DNA from: Methanosarcinales archaeon Methan_01
GTDB taxonomy: Archaea > Halobacteriota > Methanosarcinia > Methanotrichales > Methanotrichaceae
Assembly: GCA_001602645.1 (NCBI GenBank)
Contig: LUYE01000006.1
Span: 1-64,000, forward strand
Reading direction: 5' to 3'
DNA: 64,000 bases
The position numbers and the translations under genes are program-made. Of the stretch, positions 1-8,946 are shown in pieces. Positions within the stretch are counted from its first letter, which is position 1; the number at the start of each line of letters is the position of its first letter. The notes beneath the pieces were generated by a model. The model was not told where the DNA came from, searched no databases, and saw only the letters and a list, made by a program, of their open reading frames with translations.

Positions 1-238
1 TGATTGAACAATTAATCACATATCTTCGCGTTATCATAAACTATTCTGGCGGAAACAGCGAACAAAGCTCGATAATGACTTAAGATCTATATTTAACAGT
101 TAAACTTATTCCGAAGAACTATATAAAAAGTACCTATAGCATTATAAGTTATTAGTTGTATAATTATAATGTTGAAAATATCCGAGAGCCTATTTTAACT
201 GATGCTTGACCGAAGACAAATGGAGTCGACGTACCATC

Positions 239-253
239 TAAACCCTTTTAATC
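239..253 (+). promoter_or_regulatory. Archaeal promoter for the chelatase operon
   Basis: A purine-rich BRE-like stretch runs straight into a TATA-like box (around 245-253), about 35 bases before the first start codon. The rest of 1-286 is AT-rich and holds no coding frame that I can support. The position suits transcription of the operon that begins at 287. Confidence 0.45.
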
Positions 254-286
254 CACCAAGACATATCCTACTGCGGGTGAGCTCCT

Positions 287-691
287 TTGGATAGGGAATG
301 GGAGATAGACGTATCGGTTTCGGATGTGGGCTCGGTCTTCACCCTCCTCGGCATAGCCATCACCTCGGCGGTGATCGGGGCGGCGGAGATCGGCTACACC
401 ATGCTCTGGGTCACTTCCGCCTACGAGAGGAACGGCAAGGACTTCTTCCTCGACCTCCTCTACGCCACCAAATACACCTGGACGGCGGAGTACGTCATCG
501 TGGCGGGGTCGGTGATCCTGGTCTCAGCGATCATATTCATGGCGACGATGAGCATCTCCCTCTTCTATCTCAACAACCTATCGACCAAGAGGAGGAGGCC
601 GAGCCTCAACCCCCTCTTCGGCCTCTACTTTCTGGGGCTCCTTCTGCTCATCGTGACCCTCCTCTCGGCGATCATGCTCAGGTACTCTTGA
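287..691 (+). CDS. Small membrane protein, first gene of the chelatase operon
   Basis: The protein has 134 residues and three clear hydrophobic segments, about residues 18-40, 66-92 and 108-131. A short basic loop (STKRRRPS) lies before the last one. It starts at TTG, with a GGGTGA ribosome binding site six bases upstream, and its stop lies one base before the GTG of the next gene, so the two are probably co-transcribed and coupled. I do not recognise the family. Small membrane proteins are common beside cobalt-chelatase and metal-transport genes in methanogens, so a role in metal supply or membrane docking of the chelatase ATPase is possible but is inference only. Confidence 0.75.
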   Translation: MDREWEIDVSVSDVGSVFTLLGIAITSAVIGAAEIGYTMLWVTSAYERNGKDFFLDLLYATKYTWTAEYVIVAGSVILVSAIIFMATMSISLFYLNNLSTKRRRPSLNPLFGLYFLGLLLLIVTLLSAIMLRYS

Positions 692-692
692 G

Positions 693-1958
693 GTGGAAAT
701 TTTGAGGATCACTGGCGTTATAAGGGAAAGAAGATCTTCCGCCGAAACGGCTTTCGAGGCCGGCTCCGGCGAGGCTCCGGATTCGAGGAGAGGAGGGCCT
801 TCGGCTCAGAACGGCAGAGGCAAAGGTTCCGGAACCGGGCAGGATCGAGATTCGTCGAAGGCTTCGGCCGGAGGGAAAAACCTGGGTACGTCGGCCGCCG
901 AAGGCGGGACGGCTGGGTCCTTCGCCCTCAACCTCGCAAGGTCGAAGAGGCTCCTCTACCCCTTCGCCGCCATCGTCGGCCAGGAGAAGATGAAGAGGGC
1001 TCTGATCCTCAACGCCATCAACCCCTCGATAGGAGGGGTCCTGATCCGAGGAGAGAAGGGGACGGCGAAGTCTACGGCCGTCCGGGGGCTCGCGGAGGTC
1101 CTGCCGGGGATCGAGGTGGTCGTAGGCTGCCGCTTCGGCTGCGACCCGAGGGACTCAGAGATGCTCTGCTGGGAATGCGCCGAGCGGCTGAAGGAAGGGG
1201 TTTTGCCGACGGAGGTGAGGCCGATGCGGGTCGTCGACCTCCCTGTCGGGGCGACGGAGGACCGGGTGGTGGGATCCCTCGACATGGAGCGGGCCCTCCG
1301 GGGCGGGGAGAGGGCCTTTGAGCCCGGGGTCCTGGCGGAGGCGAATCGAGGAATACTATACGTCGACGAGATCAACCTCCTCGACGACTACGTCGTCGAT
1401 GCCCTCCTCGACGCCGCCGCCATGGGGATGAACGTCGTCGAGCGGGAGGGGGTGTCTGCGAGCCACCCCGCGAGCTTCATCATCGTCGGGTCGATGAACC
1501 CGGAGGAGGGGGAGCTGCGGCCGCAGCTTCTGGACAGGATCGCCCTCCAGGTGGAGGTGGAGGGGATATCCGACGTCGAGCAGAGGGTCGAGATCATCGA
1601 GCGGAGCAACGCCTTCTCAAAAGATCCCGTCAAGTTCAGGGAGGAGTTCGAGGCCGAGAATAGGAGGCTCACCTCCCGGATCGTCGCCGCCAAGAAGGCC
1701 CTCCCCAGGATCGCCGTCGGAAGGAGCGATCGCCTCAAGATCGCCAAAATAGCCGTCGAGTTCGGGGTCGACGGCCATCGGGCTGACATCATGATCGAGC
1801 GGACGGCGAGGACGAACGCCGCCTTCGAGGGGAGGGAGAGAGTCGAGGCCGCCGACATCGTAGCCGCGGCGGAGATGGTGCTGCCCCATAGGATGAGGAA
1901 GACCCCCTTCGACGACGGGGAGTTCAGCCCCGATAGGCTTCGATCGATGGTGGCCTGA
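693..1958 (+). CDS. Magnesium/cobalt chelatase-type AAA+ ATPase, subunit I (ChlI/BchI family)
   Basis: This is an ATPase motor of the metal-chelatase class, which drives insertion of Mg or Co into tetrapyrroles. Walker A is GEKGTAKST (residues 120-128), Walker B is ILYVDEI (221-227), and a sensor/arginine-finger stretch [17 protein letters not shown] begins near 266. Four cysteines at about 146, 150, 159 and 162 form a zinc-finger-like insert common in archaeal ChlI proteins. Residues 1-80 are Gly/Ser-rich and probably disordered. The GTG at 693 is the longest start; a TTG at 702, with GAGGTGG just upstream, is at least as likely. It overlaps the VWA partner gene by one base. No large catalytic subunit (ChlH/CobN) is nearby, so the substrate cannot be read from context. 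Methanogens lack chlorophyll, so cobalamin or F430 metallation is the likely setting. Confidence 0.88.
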   Translation: MEILRITGVIRERRSSAETAFEAGSGEAPDSRRGGPSAQNGRGKGSGTGQDRDSSKASAGGKNLGTSAAEGGTAGSFALNLARSKRLLYPFAAIVGQEKMKRALILNAINPSIGGVLIRGEKGTAKSTAVRGLAEVLPGIEVVVGCRFGCDPRDSEMLCWECAERLKEGVLPTEVRPMRVVDLPVGATEDRVVGSLDMERALRGGERAFEPGVLAEANRGILYVDEINLLDDYVVDALLDAAAMGMNVVEREGVSASHPASFIIVGSMNPEEGELRPQLLDRIALQVEVEGISDVEQRVEIIERSNAFSKDPVKFREEFEAENRRLTSRIVAAKKALPRIAVGRSDRLKIAKIAVEFGVDGHRADIMIERTARTNAAFEGRERVEAADIVAAAEMVLPHRMRKTPFDDGEFSPDRLRSMVA

Positions 1959-3148
1959 TGGAGCCGTCGGAATCCCCACCCCCAAGGGCAGGAGAGCTGA
2001 TCCCCCTCCTCCGGAAAAACCTCGATCGGGACTGGGGCTGCAAGGTCTTCTTCGTCGGGGCTTCGGTCCTGGGGATCAGGCTCCCCAGGGAGAGGGCGGG
2101 GATGATGACCGATGAGGACGCCGCGCGGGTCAGGTCCGTCCTGGAGATCCGCGCCCCATCCATCAGGATGGAGGAGATCGCCGCCGTCATCCTCCTCGGC
2201 GACGAGACTTTCATCGAGATGAGACTCCCAGACCTGGAAGCCCTTCTCCGGCGTCCTCGCCCTGTAGAGGAGCCCTGCGACCTCGCCGAGATCCTCGACG
2301 GCTTCGCCCGGTCGGGGCCGAAGGTGGCCGCAAAGTCGCCGGCCTCGGGAAGGAGGTCGGAGGTTCTGGCCATCGGCAAGAGGGGGAGGTACGTCCGGGC
2401 CCGGATGCCGCGCTCTGAGGCGAAGGACGTCGCCCTCGCCCCCACCATCCGGGCGGCTCTGGCCCGATCCGGCGGCTTCGTCGAGGCCGGAGTCGGCAGG
2501 AGCGTCGTCATAAGGGAGGAGGACCTCCGGGAGAAGGTGAGGCGCCGGAAGGTCTCGACCCTCGTCGGCATCGTCCTCGACACCAGCTTCTCGATGGAGG
2601 AGGCTTCCGAGGCGACGAGGAGGGTGGTCTTGGAGCTGCTGAGAGATGCCTACCAGAGGAGGGACCGGGTAGCCCTCGTCTCCTGCTCGGGGAGGGAGGC
2701 GGAGGTGGTAATCCCCTTCACCCCGGCGGCGGCGACGGCGAAGAGGCACCTCGACGGGATCGAGTACGGCGGGACGACGCCCCTGGCGAGCGGCCTCGCC
2801 AAAGGCTCCGCCCTCCTCGCCCGGGAGCGGGATAAAGAGCCCTCAGCGATACCGATCCTCGTCCTTATCACCGACGGGTCCGCCAACGTCCCCCTGGAGG
2901 TGGCGGCGGACCCCGACCAGGAGGTGGAGGAGGTAGCCCGGGAGCTGAAGAGGTCTGGGGTCCACCTCCTGGTGGTGGACGTCGGCTCCGGGGGCTCAGA
3001 GCTGGCGAAGAGAATCAGCGCCGCCGCCGGGGGGAGGTACGTCAAGACGAATCGGCCCAGCCAGGAGGAGATCTACGCCGCCATCAAGGAGGAGCAGCGG
3101 GGGGCGGCAGGCCTCGCCGGGGCCGAGGGCCGGGAGAGGGAGCGGTAG
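1958..3148 (+). CDS. VWA-domain chelatase partner (ChlD/BchD-like)
   Basis: The protein has 396 residues and a von Willebrand A domain in its C-terminal half. The metal-ion-dependent adhesion site DTSFS lies at residues 208-212, followed by the TTPLASG and LVLITDGSAN segments typical of chelatase subunit D. Unlike full-length ChlD there is no intact N-terminal AAA+ module: residues 1-110 look like a remnant helical region. In this family the D subunit forms a ring with subunit I and bridges it to the catalytic subunit. The ATG overlaps the stop of the ATPase gene (TGATG), implying translational coupling. The C-terminus is rich in Arg/Glu/Gly. Confidence 0.85.
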   Translation: MEPSESPPPRAGELIPLLRKNLDRDWGCKVFFVGASVLGIRLPRERAGMMTDEDAARVRSVLEIRAPSIRMEEIAAVILLGDETFIEMRLPDLEALLRRPRPVEEPCDLAEILDGFARSGPKVAAKSPASGRRSEVLAIGKRGRYVRARMPRSEAKDVALAPTIRAALARSGGFVEAGVGRSVVIREEDLREKVRRRKVSTLVGIVLDTSFSMEEASEATRRVVLELLRDAYQRRDRVALVSCSGREAEVVIPFTPAAATAKRHLDGIEYGGTTPLASGLAKGSALLARERDKEPSAIPILVLITDGSANVPLEVAADPDQEVEEVARELKRSGVHLLVVDVGSGGSELAKRISAAAGGRYVKTNRPSQEEIYAAIKEEQRGAAGLAGAEGRERER

Positions 3149-3166
3149 CGGGAGGGAGGCTCTGAG

Positions 3167-4204
3167 ATGGCGTCGACCCTGGGGCTGAAGGTCAGAAGAG
3201 GCGAGGGCGAGATCTTTCGGCGGCGGCTCGTCGAGATGGGGGCCTTCGACCGGAGGCGGAAGATCCGTTCCGAGGGCGAGGACCTTTATATGCCGATCCT
3301 GGAGCTCTCCCGCGAGGCGAAGGAGGAGCTCTCCAGCCTCGGAGAGTTCGACCTCGTCGAGGCGGAGTTTCTGGTGGAGGCGCCGAAGGAGACGGTGGAG
3401 GAGCTCCTCGGCCGAAAAGCCTCCTTCGAGGTGGTGGGGGATATCGCCATCCTGGACGGGCCAGATCGGGAGGCGGCCGCCGCCATCTTGGCCGTTCACA
3501 GGAACGTTCGGGCGGTGATATCGCCCCTGACGGCGGTGGAGGGGGAGTACCGGACCCGGCGCTTCAGATGCGTCGCCGGGGAGGCGCGGACGACGACCGT
3601 CCATAAGGAGCACGGTTTGAGGTACAGAATCGACCTGGAGCGGGCCTACTTCACCCCCCGTTTGGGGACCGAAAGGCTCAGAGTCGCAAACCTGGTTAGG
3701 CCGGGGGAGGCGGCCTTCGATATGTTCTCTGGGGTCGGCCCCTTCGCCCTCCTCATCTCGAAGCGAGGGGCAAAGGTCGTCGCCGTAGACAAGAACCCCG
3801 AAGCTGTGAGGCTCCTCCGGGAGAACGCCTGCCTGAACAGGATCAACGATATAGTCATTCTGGAGGCGGACGCCGCGGATCTGGCGGAGCAGTTCGCAAA
3901 CCAGGCCGACCGCGTCATCATGAACCTGCCCCACTCCGCCCGCGACTTCCTTTGGGCCGCCATGCGGATCGCGAAGGACGGCGGGGTCGTCCACTACTAC
4001 GCCATCGCCCCCGAGGACGACCTCTTCGGCCGGGATACGGCTTTCGTCGAAGAGGCGGCTTCTGCCTCTGGCGTCAAAGCCGAGATCCTCCGCCGCGGGG
4101 TGGTCCGGAGCTACGCCCCCCACGAGTACAACATCGTCATCGACTTCGCGGTTCATAAGCCCGATAAGGCCGAAGAGGCTCCGGAGGCGGGGCCGGGACC
4201 ATAG
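3167..4204 (+). CDS. trm5: tRNA (guanine37-N1)-methyltransferase, Trm5 type
   Basis: This class I SAM-dependent methyltransferase forms m1G37 next to the tRNA anticodon, which guards against frameshifting. The N-terminal region (residues 1-110) matches the archaeal Trm5 D1/D2 layout. The SAM site is FDMFSGVGPFAL (about 184-195) with AVDKNPEA as the second motif, and MNLPHSA is the catalytic loop, corresponding to the NPPY-like motif of Trm5. The length of 345 residues fits. It follows the VWA gene by 18 bases and may share the chelatase transcript, though no functional link is known. The ATG is preceded by GGGAGG. Confidence 0.88.
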   Translation: MASTLGLKVRRGEGEIFRRRLVEMGAFDRRRKIRSEGEDLYMPILELSREAKEELSSLGEFDLVEAEFLVEAPKETVEELLGRKASFEVVGDIAILDGPDREAAAAILAVHRNVRAVISPLTAVEGEYRTRRFRCVAGEARTTTVHKEHGLRYRIDLERAYFTPRLGTERLRVANLVRPGEAAFDMFSGVGPFALLISKRGAKVVAVDKNPEAVRLLRENACLNRINDIVILEADAADLAEQFANQADRVIMNLPHSARDFLWAAMRIAKDGGVVHYYAIAPEDDLFGRDTAFVEEAASASGVKAEILRRGVVRSYAPHEYNIVIDFAVHKPDKAEEAPEAGPGP

Positions 4205-4250
4205 AAGAACCGAAAAGTATATATTCGTTAATTGCCGTAGAGTGGAAGTG

Positions 4251-4302
4251 GCAAAAGTCGTAGGCTAATTCTCTCCCTCTACCCTCCTATAACGACTTTT
4301 GC
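4251..4302 (+). terminator. Inverted repeat after trm5, possible terminator
   Basis: A perfect 11-base inverted repeat (GCAAAAGTCGT, 4251-4261, against ACGACTTTTGC, 4292-4302) encloses a pyrimidine-rich loop and is followed by CTCCCTCCTTTT. It could terminate the trm5 transcript. Because a TATA-like box lies 25-30 bases before the left arm, it could instead be the 5' end of a small RNA. Confidence 0.45.
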
Positions 4303-4981
4303 TCCTCCCTCCTTTTAGTAGTCTGCCCACAAAGAGTTGATGTGGATGAAACAAACAACGTGTGACCTCATCGAATGTGATGTACCTTATGGGAACAAAT
4401 CGGATGCAATCGATATCTTCATTTCGCCGCGCGATCTGAGATAGCGATATCAACTCAGTTGCGGTAGACTACCCGGCACCAGAAAGGAAGGAAAGGGGGG
4501 AGGGCTCAACCTTGCCTGCTACCTCCCCGATGAGCTTCTCTTTCGCTGAGACCGTCATAGCTGCCGATGAGGGCAGAGCGGACCGTTGAATTCGGAAAAT
4601 ATGTTAAATTTTCCAAAGAGGAGGGAATGTGCCGCCCCATGCTCCCGACCGCGTATTATCGCGAGTTCCCCGACGAATTGCTGCGCCCATCACGGCGCGC
4701 AAATCTTTTCCGCGGTGCCGGAGCTCTCATCTCGCTGGCACGTAGCCCGAATGCGTTGCCACGAAGGCGTGCATCTCCTATCCCGGCGGGTCCTGATCGG
4801 CCAGCCTTCCAGGCCGAGCCGCGCCTCTCCCTTTGAGGAGCAGGCTTCAGTCACCCTGGATATTGGAGCATCGTCGGGCACGTTCTGCCCACGGTCCACC
4901 CGCCAACCCTTGCACGGGACGGCAAACAGCATATTTAATCGTTATACATATTTATAGCTGGCGGCCCAACCGTCCCATCTC

Positions 4982-5007
4982 CCGGAGGGGTCCTCAAATC
5001 CTCCGGA
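4982..5007 (-). terminator. Hairpin after the radical SAM gene
   Basis: CCGGAGG (about 4982-4988) pairs with CCTCCGG (about 5000-5006), extended by flanking CTC/GAG. It lies just beyond the minus-strand stop of the YgiQ-type gene at 5033 and is a reasonable transcription-end structure. Confidence 0.4.
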
Positions 5008-5032
5008 AGGGAGGGTGCCTATGGAAGCCGGA

Positions 5033-6949
5033 TCATCCCCTCGGCACCAGGCATTCCGGCCCGTCGCCGATGAGATCGTCCCGGCCGGCAAGGCGCAAGC
5101 CCTCCCGGACGAGCCCCTCGTTCCTCTTATCCCAGTACTGGAGGAGGGCCCGCTGAATCTCCTTCTCCCTCCCCCGGGGTACGTGGACGGGACTGCGAGT
5201 GAAGGGGTCGAGGCCGGTGTAGTACATGCAGGTCGAGACGGTCATCGGCGTAGGCGTGAAGTCCTGGACCTGGTCGGAGCGGAGGCGGTGGTCCCGGAGG
5301 TACTCGGCGAGCTCCACCATGTCACGGAGCTCGCAGCCCGGATGGCCGGAGATGAAGTAGGGGACGAGGTACTGCTCTTTGCCCGCCTTCCGGCTCGCCC
5401 TTTTGAATATATCCCGAAACTCCTCCAGGGCGGCCCGAGAGGGCTTGTGCATCCTCGCCAGGACCCGATCGGAGACGTGCTCGGGCGCCACCTTCAGGTG
5501 GCCGGAGACGTGGTGGCGAGAGAGGGCGTAGAGGTACTCCACCCCCGTCTGGTCCGCGAGGACCAGGTCGTGGCGGATCCCAGAGCTGACGAAGACCCGC
5601 TTGACGCCCGGAATATCTCGCAGTCGGCGGAGGAGCTCGATCTGGCGGCGGTGGTCTGCCTTCAGGGTCGGACAGTCGGGGGAGCAGAGCCGGTCGGCGC
5701 AGGCGCCTTCTGTGCCACCTCCGGCGCCGGCCCGCCAGCGGCTGCAGGCCATCCCGTACATGTTGGCGGTGGGGCCGCCGACGTCCTGGATCACCCCCTT
5801 GAACCCGGGGAGCCTCGTCAGAGCCTCCGCCTCCCTCACCACCGACTCGATCGACCTGCTCTGGACGATCCTCCCCTGGTGGTGGGTGAGGGCGCAGAAG
5901 GCGCAGGAGCCGAAGCAGCCCCGGTGGGTGGTGATCGAGAACCGGACCGGCTCCAGGGCCGGTATCTCCTCTTGGTAGGAGGGATGGGCGGCCCGGGTGA
6001 AGGGAAGCTCGTAGATCTCGTCCAGCTCCTCCGTCGTCAGGGGGAGGGACGGCGGGTTTGCGACGACGACGGTCTTGGGATGGGGCTGTACGATCGTTCT
6101 ACCCCGGAAGGGGTCCTGCTCTCCGTAGTGGAGGCGGAAGGCCTCGGCGTACCTCCTCTTATCCGCCGCCACCTCCCCGAAGGACGGGATCTCAACGAGC
6201 CCCTGGCAACCGCTGGCCCTCCATTCCCGGACCTCCATCTTGAAGGCCGTCCCGGGGACGTCCCTGATCTCCCCCACCGCCTCGCCCCCTGCCAGTCGCC
6301 GGGCTACCTCCAGGATCGGCCTCTCCCCCATCCCGTAGACGACCAGGTCCGCCGGCGCGTCCGCCAGGATCGAGCCCCGGACCGAGTCCGACCAGAAGTC
6401 GTAGTGGGCGAACCTCCGGAGGCTCGCCTCGATCCCGCCGAGGATCACCGGGACGTCGGGGAAGTGGGCGTGGACCCGGTTGGCGTAGACGATCGACGCC
6501 CGGTCAGGGCGGAGGAGCCGTCCCCCCGGCGAGTAGACATCTCGCCTCCGCCGCCTCAGAGCCGGCGAGTAGTTGTTGACCATCGAGTCGACGTTTCCGG
6601 AGGCGACGCCGAAGAAGAGCTGGGGCTCCCCCAGGCGGGCGAAGTCGGAATCCCGCCTCCAGTCTGGCTGGGGGACGATCCCTACGGAGTAGCCCGCATC
6701 CTGGAGGACCCGGCCGATCAGCCCGACCCCGAAGGAGGGGTGGTCGACGTACCCGTCCCCCGATACGAGGACGACGTCGAAGCGGTCGATGCCATCTCGC
6801 CTAGCCTCCTCCATCGACATCGGCAGAGGCGGTGGACCCCGCGGCTTCGCCCCTCTCCGGCCGCGCCTATTGCCCCTCGTCATAGCCCCCTCATCCGCGC
6901 CCTTTCCCATCCGCCGCTTCGTCCAACATCCACATCTACATCCACTCAT
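5033..6949 (-). CDS. YgiQ-family radical SAM protein (UPF0313)
   Basis: The radical SAM cluster motif is CFGSCAFC (residues 345-352), a CxxxCxxC that binds the 4Fe-4S/SAM centre. The family hallmark VSGDGYVDHPSFG lies near residue 62, and HVSGHLKVAPEHVSD lies in the C-terminal third. Length (638) fits the YgiQ family, whose substrate is unknown. The first 45 residues are basic and Cys-rich and probably lie upstream of the true start; Met 23 or Met 44 are alternatives. The start overlaps the 3' end of the PPC-domain gene by 14 bases, so the pair is likely one transcript. Confidence 0.9.
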   Translation of the reverse strand: MSGCRCGCWTKRRMGKGADEGAMTRGNRRGRRGAKPRGPPPLPMSMEEARRDGIDRFDVVLVSGDGYVDHPSFGVGLIGRVLQDAGYSVGIVPQPDWRRDSDFARLGEPQLFFGVASGNVDSMVNNYSPALRRRRRDVYSPGGRLLRPDRASIVYANRVHAHFPDVPVILGGIEASLRRFAHYDFWSDSVRGSILADAPADLVVYGMGERPILEVARRLAGGEAVGEIRDVPGTAFKMEVREWRASGCQGLVEIPSFGEVAADKRRYAEAFRLHYGEQDPFRGRTIVQPHPKTVVVANPPSLPLTTEELDEIYELPFTRAAHPSYQEEIPALEPVRFSITTHRGCFGSCAFCALTHHQGRIVQSRSIESVVREAEALTRLPGFKGVIQDVGGPTANMYGMACSRWRAGAGGGTEGACADRLCSPDCPTLKADHRRQIELLRRLRDIPGVKRVFVSSGIRHDLVLADQTGVEYLYALSRHHVSGHLKVAPEHVSDRVLARMHKPSRAALEEFRDIFKRASRKAGKEQYLVPYFISGHPGCELRDMVELAEYLRDHRLRSDQVQDFTPTPMTVSTCMYYTGLDPFTRSPVHVPRGREKEIQRALLQYWDKRNEGLVREGLRLAGRDDLIGDGPECLVPRG

Positions 6950-7388
6950 CCAGCTGGGGCAGGGAGAGGCCCGTCCTCTCGTCGATGGACCTTCTGGCCT
7001 GGAACCCCACGACCTCGAAGACGACCGCCTCGACGACGAGGTAGGCCGTCGCCTCCTCTCGCAAACAGCCGGTCAGTCCCCGGCCGGCACGCCCCGCCGA
7101 GGCGTGGATGTGGATCGAAGGCTCGCCCTCCTCCCCGGGGTGGAAGGTGGCAAGGCCGAAGATCTCCCAGCCGCCGTCCAGATCCTCAAAGAAAGGCGGC
7201 CCAGGAGGGACCGTCGCCTCCCTAGGCCCCATGATCAGCCGCCCCTTCCGGAGGGCCCCTAGGAAATGGACGAATCCGCTCTCGACCCCCTTCTCCACAA
7301 GAAACCTCGTGATCGAGCCTAAAAGGTCCTCACCCTCCTCCAGCCTGATGAAGAAGATCCGCGCAAGGCGCCCTTCCGAATACTCCAT
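6936..7388 (-). CDS. PPC/DUF296-domain protein
   Basis: This 150-residue protein matches the PPC (plant and prokaryote conserved, DUF296) fold. It opens with a strand-rich region and GEDLLGSITRFLVEKGV, has the conserved histidine motif IHIHASAGR near residue 92, and the GLTGCL turn. In plants the domain sits on AT-hook DNA-binding proteins; stand-alone prokaryotic versions form trimers of unclear function. No AT-hook is present. It lies directly upstream of, and overlaps, the YgiQ-type radical SAM gene. Confidence 0.85.
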   Translation of the reverse strand: MEYSEGRLARIFFIRLEEGEDLLGSITRFLVEKGVESGFVHFLGALRKGRLIMGPREATVPPGPPFFEDLDGGWEIFGLATFHPGEEGEPSIHIHASAGRAGRGLTGCLREEATAYLVVEAVVFEVVGFQARRSIDERTGLSLPQLDEWM

Positions 7389-7514
7389 GAGAGGTCTTCT
7401 GGGAGGCCTGACGTAATAAACCCTAACCCCGCCTGAGGGAAAGGAGACCTGCGAGCCTGGGAGGGCTCCGGCTTATCGACTCCATCAGACCATGTGGCGG
7501 GAATCCGGAGAGCC

Positions 7515-7535
7515 GATCGATACCGTTATCTACTC
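7515..7535 (+). promoter_or_regulatory. Shared-type promoter, copy 1 of 3
   Basis: GATCGATACCGTTATCTACT is the first of three near-identical promoter blocks, each 70-77 bases upstream of a lamin-tail-domain gene. TTATCTA is the TATA-like element. Confidence 0.6.
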
Positions 7536-7604
7536 AAAAGCTCTCTACGGTGGCGGGTTCCGGAGCCGTCTGGGACCATCGGATGTGTACGGGGGATCTG
7601 GATT

Positions 7605-8072
7605 ATGAGAATTGCGTCTGGAATCTTGGCATCTCTAAGTATCGTCGTCGCATTATCGGCGATCGGCGCAGGGTCCGTAGTGATAAACGAGGTGGAGCTC
7701 AACCCCACCGGTAACGCCACCAAATGGGCGGAGCTTTACAATGGAGGAGATGAGGCCGTCGAGATCTCCGGCTGGGTCGTCACCATTGTCAACCTCCCCT
7801 GGTCCGGGATGATCGTCGTCCCCGACGAGACGGTCATCCCCGCTGGAGGGTACTACGTCGCCGAGGGCGATCCTCAGTGGAGTCAGGATTATCAGGGCTC
7901 CGTGACCCTGGTGGACGGGATGAGGATGAAGGTCGATGAGAGCCCCCTGATAGTGGACGACGGTGACAGCGACTTCACCTACGGCCGCTACCCCAACGGC
8001 CTCGATACCGACCAGAGGACCGACTGGAAGCTCATGAAGGCCACTCCCAGGGCCGAGAACGCCCTGAGCTGA
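7605..8072 (+). CDS. Secreted lamin-tail-domain (LTD) protein, copy 1
   Basis: This small exported protein of 155 residues has a signal peptide (MRIASGILASLSIVVALSA) and a single LTD-type immunoglobulin fold. The domain opens with VVINEVELNPTG, continues with WAELYNGGDEAVEISGW, and closes with YGRYPNGLDTDQRTDW. LTDs occur on bacterial and archaeal surface proteins and nucleases, usually as accessory binding modules; a protein made only of an LTD is probably extracellular or cell-wall associated. I chose ATG 7605 over a longer frame from 7494 because the signal peptide begins here and a GGGGG tract lies upstream, as in both paralogues. Confidence 0.85.
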   Translation: MRIASGILASLSIVVALSAIGAGSVVINEVELNPTGNATKWAELYNGGDEAVEISGWVVTIVNLPWSGMIVVPDETVIPAGGYYVAEGDPQWSQDYQGSVTLVDGMRMKVDESPLIVDDGDSDFTYGRYPNGLDTDQRTDWKLMKATPRAENALS

Positions 8073-8217
8073 TCGCCTGATCCGAAGGGTCAGGAGCGGC
8101 TCGATAGGAGTCGTTCGGCCCTTACTGCCGGGGGAAGAGGGCGACTCTCCATCTTTCAGACCATCGAGACGATCTCTCCGAGGTCTCCGGGAGAGGCTCG
8201 ACCTTCTGCCCTCCCTC

Positions 8218-8237
8218 GATCGATACGGTTATTTATC
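8218..8237 (+). promoter_or_regulatory. Shared-type promoter, copy 2 of 3
   Basis: GATCGATACGGTTATTTATC differs from copy 3 by a single base. TTATTTAT is the TATA box, 77 bases before the ATG of LTD copy 2. Confidence 0.65.
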
Positions 8238-8313
8238 TGGAGATCTTTGAGATCGCCATCTCTGACGGGCTGCCCCGGGCAGGCAGATCTCGGATTGGTG
8301 GGGGTTTTTCATT

Positions 8314-8787
8314 ATGAAAAGAAAAAAGGTTAGACTCCTGGCGTCCCTGCTGGGAGTTTTGGCGTCGTCGGTGGCGTGTCTTGGAGCCGTCGTTATCAAC
8401 GAGGTGGAACTGGACCCGCCCGAGGGCGGGAACGAGTGGGTCGAGCTTTACAACAATGGCGCAGAAGACGTGGACGTTAGCCGCTGGAGCGTCTGGATCG
8501 TCGACCAGAATCCAACCTGGACCGGGGTCATGAAGATCCCTCAGGATACGGTGATGGGGGGGGGAAGCTTCTTCGTCGCCGAGGGAGACAGAAAGTGGAT
8601 CCACGCCACAGGAACCGGGACGGTGATCCTCAAGACGGAGGAGGGGGTCGTCGTCGACGAGACGCCCCTTTTGGACGACAACAGCAACAACTTCTTCACC
8701 AACTACCGCTACCCCAACGGGGTGGACACCGACCAGAGGTCCGACTGGGTCTTCGGGAGGGGCACCAAGAACGCCCCCAACGCCTGA
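8314..8787 (+). CDS. Secreted lamin-tail-domain protein, copy 2
   Basis: The protein has 157 residues: a basic N-terminus (MKRKKVRLL), a hydrophobic signal peptide ending near CLGA, and then one LTD. VVINEVELDPPEG, EWVELYNNGAEDVDVSRW and YRYPNGVDTDQRSDW mark the start, core and end of the domain. The mature protein is acidic. It is clearly a paralogue of the flanking genes at 7605 and 8947, but the upstream spacer (about 240 bases) shows that each gene is its own transcription unit with its own copy of the promoter. Function is unknown beyond a surface location. Confidence 0.87.
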   Translation: MKRKKVRLLASLLGVLASSVACLGAVVINEVELDPPEGGNEWVELYNNGAEDVDVSRWSVWIVDQNPTWTGVMKIPQDTVMGGGSFFVAEGDRKWIHATGTGTVILKTEEGVVVDETPLLDDNSNNFFTNYRYPNGVDTDQRSDWVFGRGTKNAPNA

Positions 8788-8850
8788 TCTCCGATCAGCT
8801 CCTCTTCTGAGGTATGGCCCGGCCTTGGGATCCGAAGCCGCCATATTCCC

Positions 8851-8870
8851 GATCGATATGGTTATTTATC
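8851..8870 (+). promoter_or_regulatory. Shared-type promoter, copy 3 of 3
   Basis: GATCGATATGGTTATTTATC, with TATA element TTATTTAT, lies 77 bases before the ATG of LTD copy 3. Conservation of the outer GATCGAT as well as the TATA box suggests a common regulator site or recent duplication. Confidence 0.65.
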
Positions 8871-8946
8871 CGAAGATCGCTCTTATTCAGGAGGCCGGGA
8901 CGGATGAGACCCGGACCACAATCTGAGGTTAATGTGGGGGTTATTT

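Larger units (their letters stand above)
4205..5032. other. Gene-free block with hairpins and promoter-like boxes
   Basis: For about 830 bases no frame shows recognisable protein or the codon bias of its neighbours, although short open frames (for example 4690-4932 minus) exist. The plus strand has an AAAAGTATATATT-like promoter at about 4214-4226, followed by a long inverted repeat. The minus strand has a TATA-rich stretch at about 4935-4957. Reading leftward from there, roughly 4920-4600 contains several possible stems: GGGCA/TGCCC near 4880, a GGCC stem near 4810, and TTGCGCGCC/GGGCGCAGCAA near 4700. This could be an unrecognised structured RNA or a decayed gene. I compared it by eye with archaeal SRP RNA and RNase P RNA and found no convincing match. 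Confidence 0.4.

Noticed and set aside
4265-4453. Short minus-strand frame of 62 codons
   Set aside because: It has no ribosome site, no family resemblance, and overlaps the inverted repeat and promoter-like box.
4600-4920. Possible SRP RNA or RNase P RNA in the non-coding block
   Set aside because: Neither the SRP helix 8 motif (GGAAGGxAGCAGCC type) nor the paired conserved regions of RNase P RNA could be found on either strand; kept only as an unknown structured candidate.
5015-7225. A 736-codon open frame on the plus strand
   Set aside because: It is antisense to the YgiQ-type radical SAM gene and the PPC gene; the translation is Pro/Arg/Gly-rich shadow sequence typical of GC-rich DNA.
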